In this document: positions 37,504 through 46,379 of the stretch, in pieces | How positions within the stretch are numbered: the first letter of the stretch is position 1 | Layout: the number at the start of each line of letters is the position of its first letter | Source of the DNA: Aeromonas dhakensis | Lineage (GTDB): Bacteria; Pseudomonadota; Gammaproteobacteria; Enterobacterales; Aeromonadaceae | Assembly (NCBI RefSeq): GCF_000820305.1 | Contig: NZ_CDBH01000061.1 | Span: forward strand, 274,914-338,913 | Reading direction: 5' to 3' | DNA: 64,000 bases | Program-made: the position numbers and the translations under genes | Notes under the pieces: model-generated | What the model was told of the DNA's origin: nothing | What the model saw: only the letters and a program-made list of their open reading frames with translations | Database searches by the model: none

Positions 37504-38076
37504 ATGACGTTGTTCACCAAGACCCTGTTTACCAAGCAAGCCGGCCTTGTCCTCGTTCTGCTCGCCGCCAGCGGCTCCCTCAGCGCCGCCGAAATCGCCA
37601 ACAACAACATCACCGAAGCCGAGATCAAGGCCGCCCAGGATGCCTGGGGCAAGGCCCTGATCCAGATCAGCGACGACTACCGCAGCGGCGGCATCGACAA
37701 GGCCAGAGCCACCGCCGGCGCCGTGCTCGACAGCGCCTACGGCTACGCTCAGGGGCCGGTACTGTTCAAGCCAACCCTGGCCGGCGGCGAGCAGACCTTT
37801 CGCATCAACCGGGAGGGGGCGCTGGCCTACTTCGTCGGCAACAACAAGGCCTATCCCGCCGACAGCGGCTTCGCCCTCAAGAACTGGCAGAGCTACGACT
37901 ACAGCAATGCCGCCGTCTACATCAACGGCGACATGGCCCTCACCATGGGCAAGGTGCACCTGACCGACCGAGACAACAAGCAGACCACGGTCGACAAGAC
38001 CTGGGGCTTCAAGAAGGGGGACGACGGCAAGGTGCGCATCGTGCTGCACCACTCCTCCCTCCCCTACGCCGGCTAA
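37504..38076 (+). CDS. Secreted NTF2-like (SnoaL-type) protein, hypothetical
   Basis: 190 residues. Signal peptide to about residue 29 (AASGSLSAA). The mature part (AQDAWGKALIQISDDY..., NAAVYINGDMALTMGKVHLTD, TWGFKKGDDGKVRIVLHHSSLPY) has the pattern of a SnoaL/NTF2-like ligand-binding fold. Similar proteins are sometimes labelled phosphoribosyl-AMP cyclohydrolase, which I do not support: no His-biosynthesis motif is seen and it is exported. Function unknown. Confidence 0.7.
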   Translation: MTLFTKTLFTKQAGLVLVLLAASGSLSAAEIANNNITEAEIKAAQDAWGKALIQISDDYRSGGIDKARATAGAVLDSAYGYAQGPVLFKPTLAGGEQTFRINREGALAYFVGNNKAYPADSGFALKNWQSYDYSNAAVYINGDMALTMGKVHLTDRDNKQTTVDKTWGFKKGDDGKVRIVLHHSSLPYAG

Positions 38077-38083
38077 CGGCAAC

Positions 38084-38108
38084 AGGCGGCCTGCGGGTCG
38101 CCTTTTTT
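38084..38108 (+). terminator. Terminator
   Basis: AGGCGGC / GTCGCCT stem (7 bp with one G-T), CTGCGG loop, T6 tail, eight bases after the stop. Confidence 0.8.
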
Positions 38109-38201
38109 GTTACGAGGGCTCCACTTTTGCCCGCTGGCGGGTGACGGCAGAGCCTGTGCTGCTACCATGCCCCTCTTTTGACGAATCCAGACGAGACACT
38201 C

Positions 38202-38636
38202 ATGCAGATACGCCCCTTCACCCCGGCCGACACCGAGGCCGTCCTCGCCATCTGGCTGGAGGCCTCCCTGCAGGCCCACCACTTCATCGAGCCCGCTTAC
38301 TGGCACGCCAACCTGGCGCCGATGCGGGAGATCTATCTGCCCGCCGCCGACAGCCAGCTGATCTGTCGGGATCGGCAGGTACTGGGCTTCTACTCCCTGC
38401 ACGAGGGATCCCTGGCCGCCCTCTTCGTGGCCCCCGCGCAGCAAGGGAAAGGGTTGGGCAAGGCCCTGCTCGAGCACGCCAAGGGGCAGTTGCCGACCCT
38501 GCGGCTGCAGGTCTATCAGCAGAACCGGACCGCGTGCGACTTCTATCGCGCGCAAGGATTTCAGGTGGCGGCCGACGCCGTGGATCCCCACACCGGCTGC
38601 GCCGAGTGGGTAATGGTCTGGCCGGCGCAGGCTTAA
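38202..38636 (+). CDS. GNAT N-acetyltransferase (YjaB-like)
   Basis: 144 residues. Acetyl-CoA motif A: LFVAPAQQGKGLGKALLEHA; C-terminal NRTACDFYRAQGF. Layout resembles E. coli YjaB. Substrate unknown; cytoplasmic. Its stop overlaps the stop of the convergent HxlR regulator by 4 bases. Confidence 0.85.
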   Translation: MQIRPFTPADTEAVLAIWLEASLQAHHFIEPAYWHANLAPMREIYLPAADSQLICRDRQVLGFYSLHEGSLAALFVAPAQQGKGLGKALLEHAKGQLPTLRLQVYQQNRTACDFYRAQGFQVAADAVDPHTGCAEWVMVWPAQA

Positions 38637-38998
38637 CGGCGCTTGGCGGGATGGGGCTCCTCGCGGGCCGCCTCCGCTTCACTCAGCGCCAGCAGATCGC
38701 CGTGGCTCAGCGCGAAGTCGTGCATCTGCTGGAGCAGGGGGGTCAAGGCGACCCCGAGCGGGCTCAGGCTGTACTCCACCCGGGGCGGCACGTCCGGGTA
38801 GAGGGTGCGGATGATGACGCCGTCGCTCTCCAGCTCCTTGAGCTGGGCGGTGAGCACCTTCTGGCTCACCTCGGGCAGGCTGCGACGCAGGTCGCCAAAG
38901 CGCAGGGTCTGCGCGCACAGATGAAACAGGATGGCCGGTTTCCATTTGCCGGCCAGCAGGCGCAGCACCCGATAGGCGGGACAGGGCAATGAGGACAA
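38633..38998 (-). CDS. HxlR family transcriptional regulator
   Basis: 121 residues. MarR-like winged HTH of the HxlR type (CPAYRVLRLLAGKWKPAILFHL, LTAQLKELESDGVIIR, PRVEYSLSPLG). These respond to reactive or xenobiotic compounds, often through a Cys. Divergent from the YdhR-like monooxygenase at 39120 with a ~120-base shared region, so that gene is its likely target. Confidence 0.9.
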   Translation of the reverse strand: MSSLPCPAYRVLRLLAGKWKPAILFHLCAQTLRFGDLRRSLPEVSQKVLTAQLKELESDGVIIRTLYPDVPPRVEYSLSPLGVALTPLLQQMHDFALSHGDLLALSEAEAAREEPHPAKRR

Positions 38999-39119
38999 GG
39001 GATGGCTCGCGAGTGGTTACTTTGCGGTAACTATGCCACGAAAATGTGCCTTCTTGCAGCCAAGATGCCGGCTTCCTATGATGCGGACTCCGTCAATCAA
39101 CACCCACGAGAGGTGCACC

Positions 39120-39425
39120 ATGCCCAGCCTGCTGCAGATCCATTTCAACTTCCCCGCCGAGCTGATGGGGCCGGCCCTCACGAGCGCGGCCATGCCGCTG
39201 GCCGAGTCCATCACCAGGGAGCCGGGCTTCATCTCCAAGATCTGGACCGAAAACCCGCGCACCGGCGAGGCGGGCGGCATCTATCTGTTCGAGGATGAGG
39301 CGAGCGCCCTCGCCTACGCCACCATGCACGAGCAGCGGGTGCTCGCCATGGGCGCCAGCGCGGTGCAGTTCAAGCTGTTCGACGTCAACGAGCCCCTCAG
39401 CCGCCTCACCCGCGGTCTGCAGTGA
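39120..39425 (+). CDS. ydhR: YdhR-like mono-oxygenase family protein
   Basis: 101 residues, same length as E. coli YdhR and clearly alignable (LLQIHFNFPAELMG, PLAESITREPGFISKIWTE, GGIYLFEDEASALAY, FDVNEPLS). Dimeric alpha/beta barrel thought to act on aromatic or quinone-like compounds. Start at MPSLLQIHF by alignment. Probably controlled by the divergent HxlR regulator. Confidence 0.88.
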   Translation: MPSLLQIHFNFPAELMGPALTSAAMPLAESITREPGFISKIWTENPRTGEAGGIYLFEDEASALAYATMHEQRVLAMGASAVQFKLFDVNEPLSRLTRGLQ

Positions 39426-39951
39426 TCCCCTCGCCCAGCGCCAGGCGGTAGCAGCCATCCTGCTGCCAGACAAAGCCCAGCCGTTCAAACAACCGCTGGC
39501 TGGGCAGATTGTCCGGCTCGATATCCGCCAGCAGCGTGGCAAGGCCGAGCCGGCGGGCATAGGCAATCAGGGCCGTCAGCGCCTCTGCCATCCATCCCTC
39601 TCCCCAATGTCGGCGAGCCAGCATGCAGCCCACCTCTGCCTGGCGCAGACCGACCTCGTTTGCAAAGCTGTGCAGGCCGCAGGTGCCGATAAGGCGCTCG
39701 CTGTCGCGCGCCACCAGCCCCCACTCCAGCGACTCGCCGGCGGCCAGCAACCGCTCCACGCTCGCCAGCATCTGCGCCACGGTGGCGAGGGAGGGAAACG
39801 GCGGCTCGCCGACGAAACGCATGACCAGGGGATCCCCGTAGATGGCGAACAGATCGGCACTGTCTTTGGCATCAAACGCCCGCAGCAGCAAGCGCGGGGT
39901 CGACAGCGAGGGCAGTGCACGAGGCAGGGGCGGCAGGGCGCTGCGGTGCAT
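39406..39951 (-). CDS. GNAT N-acetyltransferase (RimJ/RimL type)
   Basis: 181 residues. TPRLLLRAF opening and the acetyl-CoA segment VGCMLARRHWGEGWMAEAL plus NLPSQRLFERLGF are typical of the RimJ/RimL subgroup. ATG 39951 gives the family N-terminus; the longer frame only shadows the next gene. Its 3' end overlaps the convergent ydhR-like gene by 20 bases, and its start is 5 bases after the outer-membrane gene stop. Confidence 0.85.
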   Translation of the reverse strand: MHRSALPPLPRALPSLSTPRLLLRAFDAKDSADLFAIYGDPLVMRFVGEPPFPSLATVAQMLASVERLLAAGESLEWGLVARDSERLIGTCGLHSFANEVGLRQAEVGCMLARRHWGEGWMAEALTALIAYARRLGLATLLADIEPDNLPSQRLFERLGFVWQQDGCYRLALGEGITADRG

Positions 39952-39956
39952 GGTGC

Positions 39957-40577
39957 TCAAAAGCGCAGGGTCAGGCCGATATTGGCCTGCCACTGGGTCA
40001 CCAGCTCGCCGCGCACCTTGAACACGCACTGATCCGGGTTGCAGAGAAACTCGCTGTTGTCGTTGACCAGGGCGCCATAACCGCGCACCTCGGCCCGCAG
40101 CGCCAGATGCTCGGTCAAGCGCGGCTGCACCCCGAGCGCCAGCGACATGGAGGGAGCGACGTCGCTGTCGTAGGCGGCGAAGCGGGTCGCCCCGATCCCG
40201 GCGCCGATATAGGGGGCCATCAGGTTGTCCGACAGGGTGAGCGCCCCGGCGAAGTGGAGGGTATCCACCGTCAACCGCTCCGGCTGATCGGGGGAGAGGT
40301 GGGTGGACTGATGGCTGTAGAGCAGCTCTATCATGCCGGGGTCGTCCACCTCCCTGCTGATGAACAGGCCCCAACTGCCGGAGCGCTCCCCCTGCAAGGA
40401 CTCCAGCCGGGTGGCGACAGGCGTCGGTTGGGGGTCGTCATTGGCCTCGAAGTCGATGGCCGAGCTGTAACCGAAGAACGGCGTCACCTGCCAGCCGGGG
40501 GCGGCCTCCCCCTCTGCGCTCCAGGCCTGCCCCAGCGGCAACAACAGCCCCATCATCATGATCCCTGCTCGTTTCAT
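39957..40577 (-). CDS. Outer-membrane beta-barrel protein
   Basis: 206 residues. Signal peptide to about residue 20 (LPLGQAWSAEG). Alternating strands (GWQVTPFFGYSSA, LMAPYIGAGIGATRFA, TEHLALRAEVRGYGAL) and a C-terminal Phe (IGLTLRF) indicate an eight-stranded OmpA/OmpW-like barrel. ATG 40577 has a GGAGGAG RBS. One Cys pair (FLCNPDQCVF) in a loop. Function unknown. Confidence 0.8.
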   Translation of the reverse strand: MKRAGIMMMGLLLPLGQAWSAEGEAAPGWQVTPFFGYSSAIDFEANDDPQPTPVATRLESLQGERSGSWGLFISREVDDPGMIELLYSHQSTHLSPDQPERLTVDTLHFAGALTLSDNLMAPYIGAGIGATRFAAYDSDVAPSMSLALGVQPRLTEHLALRAEVRGYGALVNDNSEFLCNPDQCVFKVRGELVTQWQANIGLTLRF

Positions 40578-40790
40578 CACGGCTCCTCCGTGCGCTGCAC
40601 CAGTGCCCGTCAAGCATATCAGAGCCCCCTGGCCCCTATCCTAAACCCAGCCTGTATCGCGCCGTTTTCGCCGCAAGGATCACACTCGGCCGTCCCGCCC
40701 GTTATTCATCCTCGATTAACCTCTGCCCCGTATGCTGGCCGGCAGCCGGCTCATGGTGGGCCGGTGCCACTCACCAGAAGGACACAGGGA

Positions 40791-41429
40791 ATGGTTGCCG
40801 CGCAACTCAACGACCCCCAGAACAAGCTCTCCGACACCCTGCGGGCCACCGCTCACGCCATCGAGGATAGCCATATCAGCCTGCGCCAGATGCTGGCCCT
40901 GGTCGGCGAGCAGGGCATGCTGCTGTTTTGCGTGCTGCTCACCGTGCCCTTCCTGCTGCCGGTCTCCATCCCCGGCGTCAGCACCCCCTTTGGCCTGTTG
41001 ATCCTGTTTATCGGCATCGGCATCACCCTCAACCGGGTGCCCTGGCTGCCAGCCATCCTGATGGAGCGCCGCTTCGCCGCCGATCAGCTCAAGCCGACCC
41101 TGCACAAGGGGGCGGATCTGCTGGCCCGCATCGACCGCTTCATCCGCCCGCGCCTGCTGCTGCTGACCGGCAGCAGCACCATCAACCGCTGCAACGGCCT
41201 GCTGATCATGCTGGCGGCCCTGCTGCTGATGCTGCCGCTGGGCGCCATCCCCTTCACCAACGCCATGCCGGCCTGGGCCATCCTGCTGCTGGCCATCGGC
41301 ATGCTGCAGCGCGACGGCCTGTTCGTCGCCAGCGGCTACCTGCTGGTGAGCGCCACCCTGGTCTGGTTCAGCGCCCTGGCCATCGGCCTGCTGATGGCCG
41401 GCCAGAGCGTCTCCACCCTGTTCGGCTAA
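40791..41429 (+). CDS. ExoD family membrane protein
   Basis: 212 residues. ExoD: about six helices, with conserved GEQGMLLFCVLLTVPFLLPVSIPG, FGLLILFIGIGI and NGLLIMLAALLLMLPLGAIPFTN. ExoD in rhizobia affects exopolysaccharide synthesis; the biochemical role is unknown. ATG 40791 preceded by ACAGGGA. Isolated from polysaccharide genes. Confidence 0.85.
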   Translation: MVAAQLNDPQNKLSDTLRATAHAIEDSHISLRQMLALVGEQGMLLFCVLLTVPFLLPVSIPGVSTPFGLLILFIGIGITLNRVPWLPAILMERRFAADQLKPTLHKGADLLARIDRFIRPRLLLLTGSSTINRCNGLLIMLAALLLMLPLGAIPFTNAMPAWAILLLAIGMLQRDGLFVASGYLLVSATLVWFSALAIGLLMAGQSVSTLFG

Positions 41430-41442
41430 CGGCAACACCAAG

Positions 41443-41472
41443 AAAAAGGGCGACCCATGGGTCGCCCTTTTT
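41443..41472. terminator. Bidirectional terminator, ExoD / SdaC-like
   Basis: AAAAAGGGCGACCC / GGGTCGCCCTTTTT, 14-bp perfect stem with an AT loop and T-runs on both strands, between convergent genes. Confidence 0.93.
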
Positions 41473-41492
41473 GACTTGTGCGGGATCCGCCG

Positions 41493-42767
41493 TTACAGCA
41501 GATCGTAGATAAGGGCCGAGATGGCCAGCAGCCCGATCACCAGCACGAAGAGGGTGCTCGCCCCGCGATAACGCTTGAGGGCAGGCAGACGATAGATGGA
41601 GCAGGCCGGCAGCAGGAACAGGATCACCGCGATGAGCGGCCCGCTCACCTTCTCGATGATCTCCAGCACGTTCGGGTTCAAGTAGGTGATGACCCCGGTC
41701 ACCACGAACAGGATGACCGACGAGACCCGCGCTATGGTCGCTTCACGCAGCGACAGCCCCAGCCCCTGACAGGCACCGTTCACCATGCTCACCGTCCCCT
41801 CGCTCACCCCCATGGAGGTGCCGAGGAAGGATTTGGACATGGCCAGAATGGCGATGAGCGGCCCCACGTAGGCGATCAGCGGATTGGAGAACTTGTTCGC
41901 CAGCGCCGACAGCACCGAAATATTGTCGATGCGGGCCTGCGCCATCTCGGCCTGACTCAGGCTCATCACGCAGCTCACCACGAAGAACAGCACGCTGCCG
42001 CAAATCAGCAGGCTGCTGCACTTGATGATCCGTTTGGCGCGCTGGTCGGCGCTCGCCTGACAGCGCTTCTTCTGCGCCGCACTGAAGGAGGAGATGATGG
42101 GGGCGTGGCTGAAGGAGAACACCATCACCGGCACGATCAGCCAGAGGGATTTCCAGAACGCCGGATCACGCCAGTCCACCCCCTGACTCTCGCTGAAGTA
42201 GGAGAGGCTCCACTGGGGCAGCAGATAAATGGAGAGGCCGATGAGAAAGGCAACCATGGGCAGGGCCAGCACGCTGATGGCCGACACCACGATCTGCTTG
42301 CCCGCCAGCAGCACCAGGTGCAGCCCCAGCATTACCCCCAGCACCAGCAGGCCGCGCGGGATCTCGGCATTGCCCAGCTGGTGCACCACAAAACTCTGGA
42401 TCGCGTTGGTGATGGAGATGCTGTAGACCAGAATGATGGGGTAGAAGGCCATCAGGTAGACCAGCATCAGCAGCTTGCCTGCCCGCGCACCGAAGTGCTC
42501 TTCCACCACGTGGGTAATATCCCCTTCCCGGTGAGAGCTGGATAATACGAAACGACTCAATGCCCGATGGGAATAATAAGAAAGCGGAAATGCCATCAAT
42601 AATATAAACAGCAAAATAACCGGCGAATTACTGCCAACGGTAATTGGGAGAAACAGTGTACCGGCACCGACTGCAGTGGCATATAAGCCCATGGTCCATA
42701 CCGAATCACTTTTCTCCCATTTCAACTTTGATGCGGAATTACTCTTCTCAGCAATAGCAACACTCAT
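41493..42767 (-). CDS. HAAAP-family serine/threonine transporter (SdaC-like)
   Basis: 424 residues, eleven membrane helices. Alignable along its length with E. coli SdaC (GLYATAVGAGTLFLPI, DITHVVEEHFG, PVMVFSFSHAPIISSF, MSKSFLG, SGPLIAVILFLLP). Proton-coupled uptake of Ser or a related amino acid. ATG 42767 has AAGGTG nine bases upstream; the in-frame GTG at 42779 overlaps it. No serine deaminase gene is adjacent. The first ~60 codons are more AT-rich than the rest. Confidence 0.9.
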   Translation of the reverse strand: MSVAIAEKSNSASKLKWEKSDSVWTMGLYATAVGAGTLFLPITVGSNSPVILLFILLMAFPLSYYSHRALSRFVLSSSHREGDITHVVEEHFGARAGKLLMLVYLMAFYPIILVYSISITNAIQSFVVHQLGNAEIPRGLLVLGVMLGLHLVLLAGKQIVVSAISVLALPMVAFLIGLSIYLLPQWSLSYFSESQGVDWRDPAFWKSLWLIVPVMVFSFSHAPIISSFSAAQKKRCQASADQRAKRIIKCSSLLICGSVLFFVVSCVMSLSQAEMAQARIDNISVLSALANKFSNPLIAYVGPLIAILAMSKSFLGTSMGVSEGTVSMVNGACQGLGLSLREATIARVSSVILFVVTGVITYLNPNVLEIIEKVSGPLIAVILFLLPACSIYRLPALKRYRGASTLFVLVIGLLAISALIYDLL

Positions 42768-43203
42768 TGCGATATACACCTTATTAATCTGTCATCTTAT
42801 ATTTTATTGGCCCGTGTAATTAGGCGTGGCGACATGCCGCGGCATATCGACCGGATCGTAGAAAAAACAAGCCCGCCTGCGATCAACATGATCACCAAGA
42901 GGAAACGGGGATGCCACGCTACCATCGTTGAAATCGCCATAAAGGTCAAGGTTAATAATTCATGACTGTTTGAATCAGCTTGTTTCAAAAGGAAATAAGA
43001 TGTGTCATTTTGGCCTCAAGATAATCAATTCAGCTCCGTCTGATAACATAACGACAAAACCTCGATGAGTTGCTCAACAACTTGAATAAGGCCAGAGAGT
43101 GGCCCGTTAATATTAACAGCATCAGCCCGGCAATATCAGCCAATTATGCAATAAATGGCCCCGACCGCCGCCAATATATTGGTGCCGGTCCTGCCGCCAT
43201 ATA
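42768..43203. other. 436-base AT-rich intergenic region
   Basis: Upstream of the SdaC-like gene. It holds a perfect 12-bp palindrome ATGCCGCGGCAT (42834-42845) 67 bases before the transporter start, which could be an operator, and one small doubtful ORF (42797-42988, minus). The rest shows no gene. Confidence 0.5.
42797..42988 (-). CDS. Doubtful small membrane ORF
   Basis: 63 codons from TTG 42988, with one long hydrophobic stretch (LLVIMLIAGGLVF) and a basic tail. No convincing RBS and no recognised family; it may be only the leader of the transporter gene. Listed for completeness. Confidence 0.2.
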   Translation of the reverse strand: MKQADSNSHELLTLTFMAISTMVAWHPRFLLVIMLIAGGLVFSTIRSICRGMSPRLITRANKI

Positions 43204-44100
43204 TCAGGGGGTTGGCTTCCCCTGTTTTGCCTCCTTGCGACGGCCACCCGCAGGGCAGTGAGCGACCCGGTTGCGACCCGCCCGCTTGGCCCGATAGAGC
43301 CACTCGTCGGCGCGGGCCAGCGCCTGGTTGATCTCCTCCCCCGGCTGCACCAGGGTGGTGCCCAGACTGACGGTAAAGGCCACCGGATCCGCCGGCAGCG
43401 CCTGCAGATCCGGCTCGCTCATGCCGGGTAGCAGGATCAGAAACTCCTCGCCGCCGCTGCGCACGAACAGATCGTCCGCCCGCAGCTGGGCGGCCACGCA
43501 GTCGCAGAAGCGCTGCAGCGCCCGGTCGCCCTGCTGATGGCCGAAGCGATCGTTGATCTGCTTGAAGTGGTCTATGTCCAGCATCACCAGACTGCAGGGA
43601 GCCTCTCTCTCCCGCCGCTGCCGGCAGTGCTCGAAGAAATAGCGGCGGTTGTAGAGGCCGGTCAGCTGGTCGGTTTCGCTCTGCAGCTTGAGCCGCTGCT
43701 GCAGCTCGTGCTGGCCGGTAATGTTGCGGGTCACCCAGGCCACCGCCCGCTTGCCGTCATAGCGGGAGGGCAGCGGCGCAATCTTGCCCTCGAAGCGCTG
43801 CATCCCCTGCGGTCCGACCGAGGCGTCGATCCCCTCCACCTCCACCGCCGCCAGCTCGTACTCCACCACCTGCACCTGGCCCGAATCCAGCGCCAGGGTC
43901 ACCTGCTCCATCACCCAGCGGGTCATGTCGGCGGGCAGCACATCGGCCAGTCGCTTGCCCGCCAGCGGGTTGCCATCCTGATAGGATTGCTGCTCCACCC
44001 CGCCGATGTATTCGATGTAGTAGCCGTCTTCGCTCAGGATGAAGACGGGATCGGGCAGCTGGGCCATCACTTCATATAATTGCTCGACCGAAAGTGCCAT
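43204..44100 (-). CDS. PAS-GGDEF diguanylate cyclase
   Basis: 298 residues. PAS sensor domain (about 8-125; LPDPVFILSEDGYYIEYIGG) followed by GGDEF (about 145-290). Active-site motif is SGGEEF, and an inhibitory RxxD site (RADD) lies exactly five residues before it, so c-di-GMP synthesis with product inhibition is expected. No membrane segment: cytoplasmic. ATG 44100 has an AAGGAAA RBS; longer frames start in non-conserved sequence. Confidence 0.93.
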   Translation of the reverse strand: MALSVEQLYEVMAQLPDPVFILSEDGYYIEYIGGVEQQSYQDGNPLAGKRLADVLPADMTRWVMEQVTLALDSGQVQVVEYELAAVEVEGIDASVGPQGMQRFEGKIAPLPSRYDGKRAVAWVTRNITGQHELQQRLKLQSETDQLTGLYNRRYFFEHCRQRREREAPCSLVMLDIDHFKQINDRFGHQQGDRALQRFCDCVAAQLRADDLFVRSGGEEFLILLPGMSEPDLQALPADPVAFTVSLGTTLVQPGEEINQALARADEWLYRAKRAGRNRVAHCPAGGRRKEAKQGKPTP

Positions 44101-44430
44101 GCGGTTTCCTTGGATCCGGGGAACGAGAGGCGCACGCCGGGCTGGCCGCCTGCCCCAATTATCGGGCTGGGTGCGGCGCCGAACCAGCAGCGAATCCGGC
44201 CATTCATGGATGCGCATCAAGCAATACGGGAAAATAGCGCTTGCCCCGCCGCCCGCTGATCAAAAGAGCAGCAATCACGGATCTTCAAGCCACCTCACAA
44301 GCCGCCGCTGCGCCCGTTGTCTGTGGCGCCCGCATCCATTAGGCTGACCTTCCTGAGTCTGCCCTCCTTGCCGACTCACCCCCCATCAGCCCGGCCAGGC
44401 AGACGCCGGCCCCGGAAAAGGATCGTCCAG
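44101..44430. other. 330-base intergenic region
   Basis: Between the divergent diguanylate cyclase and the small hypothetical gene. I see RBSs at both edges but no repeat, RNA gene or recognisable operator. The ORFs here are overlaps of the neighbours. Confidence 0.5.
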
Positions 44431-44748
44431 ATGAAGAGAGCCATAGTGAAAGCGCGCTTCGATGCCATCAGCATCGAGGGGGAACAGCTGACCGTGAAGG
44501 TTGCCATCGGAGCCCCCGAGCCGGATCCCAAGTCCGCCGGCGGCGACTGGCGCTGCAAGGTGAAGCTGGACGGCCTTGGCAACAAGACCTTCATCTATGG
44601 CGTCGATGCCCTGCAGGCCCTCAGCCTCGCCCTCAAGTTCGTGGAGAGCGAGCTGCGCGCCTTCACCGATGCGGGCTGGCACTTCTACCTGCCCGGCAGC
44701 CCCGATCACCCGGTCGACATGGCCGCCTGCTACTTCCCGCAGCTGTGA
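44431..44748 (+). CDS. Small hypothetical protein
   Basis: 105 residues, no signal peptide or membrane segment. Central FIYGVDALQALSLALKFVESEL forms a helix; GWHFYLPGSPDHPVD near the end looks conserved. No family assigned. ATG 44431 follows AAAAGGA. Upstream of a GNAT gene in the same direction. Confidence 0.65.
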   Translation: MKRAIVKARFDAISIEGEQLTVKVAIGAPEPDPKSAGGDWRCKVKLDGLGNKTFIYGVDALQALSLALKFVESELRAFTDAGWHFYLPGSPDHPVDMAACYFPQL

Positions 44749-44844
44749 CGCCGGGCCGGCGGCAGCCGGGAAGGGGCAATGGCTTGACCAGATTGAGTCT
44801 GAACGGTTATTGATAGAGGCCCTTGATCCGGCTCTGGAGAGACC

Positions 44845-45258
44845 ATGCACCTGACCCCGCCCCAACCCCCTGCCGAGCAGGATGTCGACGCGCTGCGCAT
44901 CGGCCTGTCGGGCTACAACATCAGCCAGGCCGGCACCCACCTGCGCGAGCACATCGCCAGTTTTATCAAGGATGAAGCGGGCAAGGTGCACGGCGGCATC
45001 ACCGCCGACCTCAAGTGGGGTTGGCTGCACGTGGACTGGCTCTGGATTGACGAGCGCATCCGCCAGGATGGCTGGGGCGGCCGATTGCTCGCCACCATGG
45101 AGCAGTACGCCAAAAGCAAGGGCATCAGCAACTTTCATCTGGAAACCACCAGCTTCCAGGCGCTGCCCTTCTACCAGAAGCAGGGTTACCAGGTCTTTGG
45201 CGAACTGCCGGACATGCCGCCTGGGCACATCACCTATTTTCTGAAAAAGCAGGTATGA
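44845..45258 (+). CDS. GNAT N-acetyltransferase
   Basis: 137 residues. Acetyl-CoA motif LWIDERIRQDGWGGRLLATMEQYA; substrate side FHLETTSFQALPFYQKQGY. A small GNAT of unknown substrate. RBS TGGAGAG. Its TGA overlaps the ATG of the next gene (ATGA), so the two are translationally coupled. Confidence 0.85.
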   Translation: MHLTPPQPPAEQDVDALRIGLSGYNISQAGTHLREHIASFIKDEAGKVHGGITADLKWGWLHVDWLWIDERIRQDGWGGRLLATMEQYAKSKGISNFHLETTSFQALPFYQKQGYQVFGELPDMPPGHITYFLKKQV

Positions 45259-45764
45259 GGCCGCTGTCGCCACTCACCACCAAGGGCAAGGCCAAACCCA
45301 AGCTTCTCAGCCCGGCCTTGGGTGCACTGTGTCTGTTGCTGACCACAAGCCAGAGTGCCATGGCCCTGTCGTTGCACGATCTGGATCCGGCGTTTGCGCG
45401 TTGTGAGGCAAGCAAGGCCCGCCACAAACCCGCGTTGCCTCCCAAAGAGGACCGCTTCTGGTTGCTGGAAAGAGAGCAGCAGGTGACGGTGCTTGTCTAC
45501 CTGCATGAGAAGAGCATGGAACGCTGCACCGCAGCAGAGGTAGATGCGCTGGCGATCAAGGCGTTTCATCAGGCAGTCGCCGGAGACCGCACCTTGCTCG
45601 ATGCCCTGATCAAAGCAAGAGCCACGACGCTCACGCCGGCTCAGCAGGCACAGTTACAGCAAGTTGGACAGACAGAGCTGGACAGGCTGGCCAAGCTGAC
45701 GGGCTTTGCGCACCCTTTCTCACTGCTCGATTACCTCAACCTGCTGGCACCGTCCAAAGCGTGA
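45255..45764 (+). CDS. Hypothetical exported protein
   Basis: 169 residues. Basic N-terminus then a hydrophobic stretch (LLSPALGALCLLLTTSQSAMA) that fits a signal peptide cleaved after AMA. The mature part is helical and charged, with two Cys. No family recognised. Coupled to the preceding GNAT gene by a 4-base overlap. Confidence 0.6.
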   Translation: MRPLSPLTTKGKAKPKLLSPALGALCLLLTTSQSAMALSLHDLDPAFARCEASKARHKPALPPKEDRFWLLEREQQVTVLVYLHEKSMERCTAAEVDALAIKAFHQAVAGDRTLLDALIKARATTLTPAQQAQLQQVGQTELDRLAKLTGFAHPFSLLDYLNLLAPSKA

Positions 45765-45790
45765 AGGGCTGACAAACTTGTCAGCCCTTC
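45763..45790. terminator. Hairpin between convergent genes
   Basis: GAAGGGCTGACA / TGTCAGCCCTTC 12-bp perfect stem, AACT loop, directly at the stop of the exported protein and 8 bases from the lpoB stop. No long T-run follows, so termination may be inefficient. Confidence 0.7.
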
Positions 45791-45797
45791 GGCATCC

Positions 45798-46379
45798 TCA
45801 GTGGCTGGCGGAGCGACTGCCGCTCCAGAGCAGCTCGCCGCTGCGCAGCTCCATCAGAGTCATCGACAACCGATAGCGGCTGCCCTCGGCCACCAGATCC
45901 CCGTAGAGCATGTAACTGGCGCCGGTCTGGCGACCGAGCCGCACCAGGGAGGCAGGGTTCATCCTGCCCTGCTGATACTCAAGCTGGCCGGTGATGGCGG
46001 CCACCTGACCCGGGTCGACAAAGCGAAAACCGCTCTTGCTCTGGATGCGCTTGCTCATGGCTGCCGCCATGGCGCGGGTATCCACCGGCTCGCCGGTACC
46101 GTTCTGGGGCGGAGTGAGCAGCAGCACCGGCTGACCGGTTTGCGCCAGCTCCCGCACCTCGGGTGCCTGCACAAAGGCATCGGCCATGGCCAGCGCCAAC
46201 CCGGTCGGCGCCACCGGCTTGGGCAGCGGCGCCCCGGTATCCGGCTTGGTTACCGGCTTGTCCGGCTGCACCACGGGGGCATCCGGCTCGCTCACCGGGG
46301 CCTGAGTGCCGCCGTAGGGATTGACCGCACAACCGCCCAGCATCAGGGCCCCCACCATCAACAAGGAACGCAGCTTCAT
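45798..46379 (-). CDS. lpoB: Penicillin-binding protein activator LpoB
   Basis: 193 residues. Outer-membrane lipoprotein, signal MKLRSLLMVGALMLGGC with lipobox LGGC (Cys17), then a Pro-rich linker (about 25-60) to cross the periplasm, and the LpoB domain (LLLTPPQNGTGEPVDTRAMAAAMSKRI; SYMLYGDLV; MELRSGELLWSGS). Activates PBP1b. Confidence 0.92.
   Translation of the reverse strand: MKLRSLLMVGALMLGGCAVNPYGGTQAPVSEPDAPVVQPDKPVTKPDTGAPLPKPVAPTGLALAMADAFVQAPEVRELAQTGQPVLLLTPPQNGTGEPVDTRAMAAAMSKRIQSKSGFRFVDPGQVAAITGQLEYQQGRMNPASLVRLGRQTGASYMLYGDLVAEGSRYRLSMTLMELRSGELLWSGSRSASH

Noticed and set aside
37504..38076. Phosphoribosyl-AMP cyclohydrolase
   Set aside because: The protein has a signal peptide and lacks HisI metal motifs; that label seems to be a carried-over annotation.
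41478..42545. 355-codon plus-strand ORF
   Set aside because: Shadow of the SdaC-like transporter; His/Gln/Asp-rich low-complexity translation.
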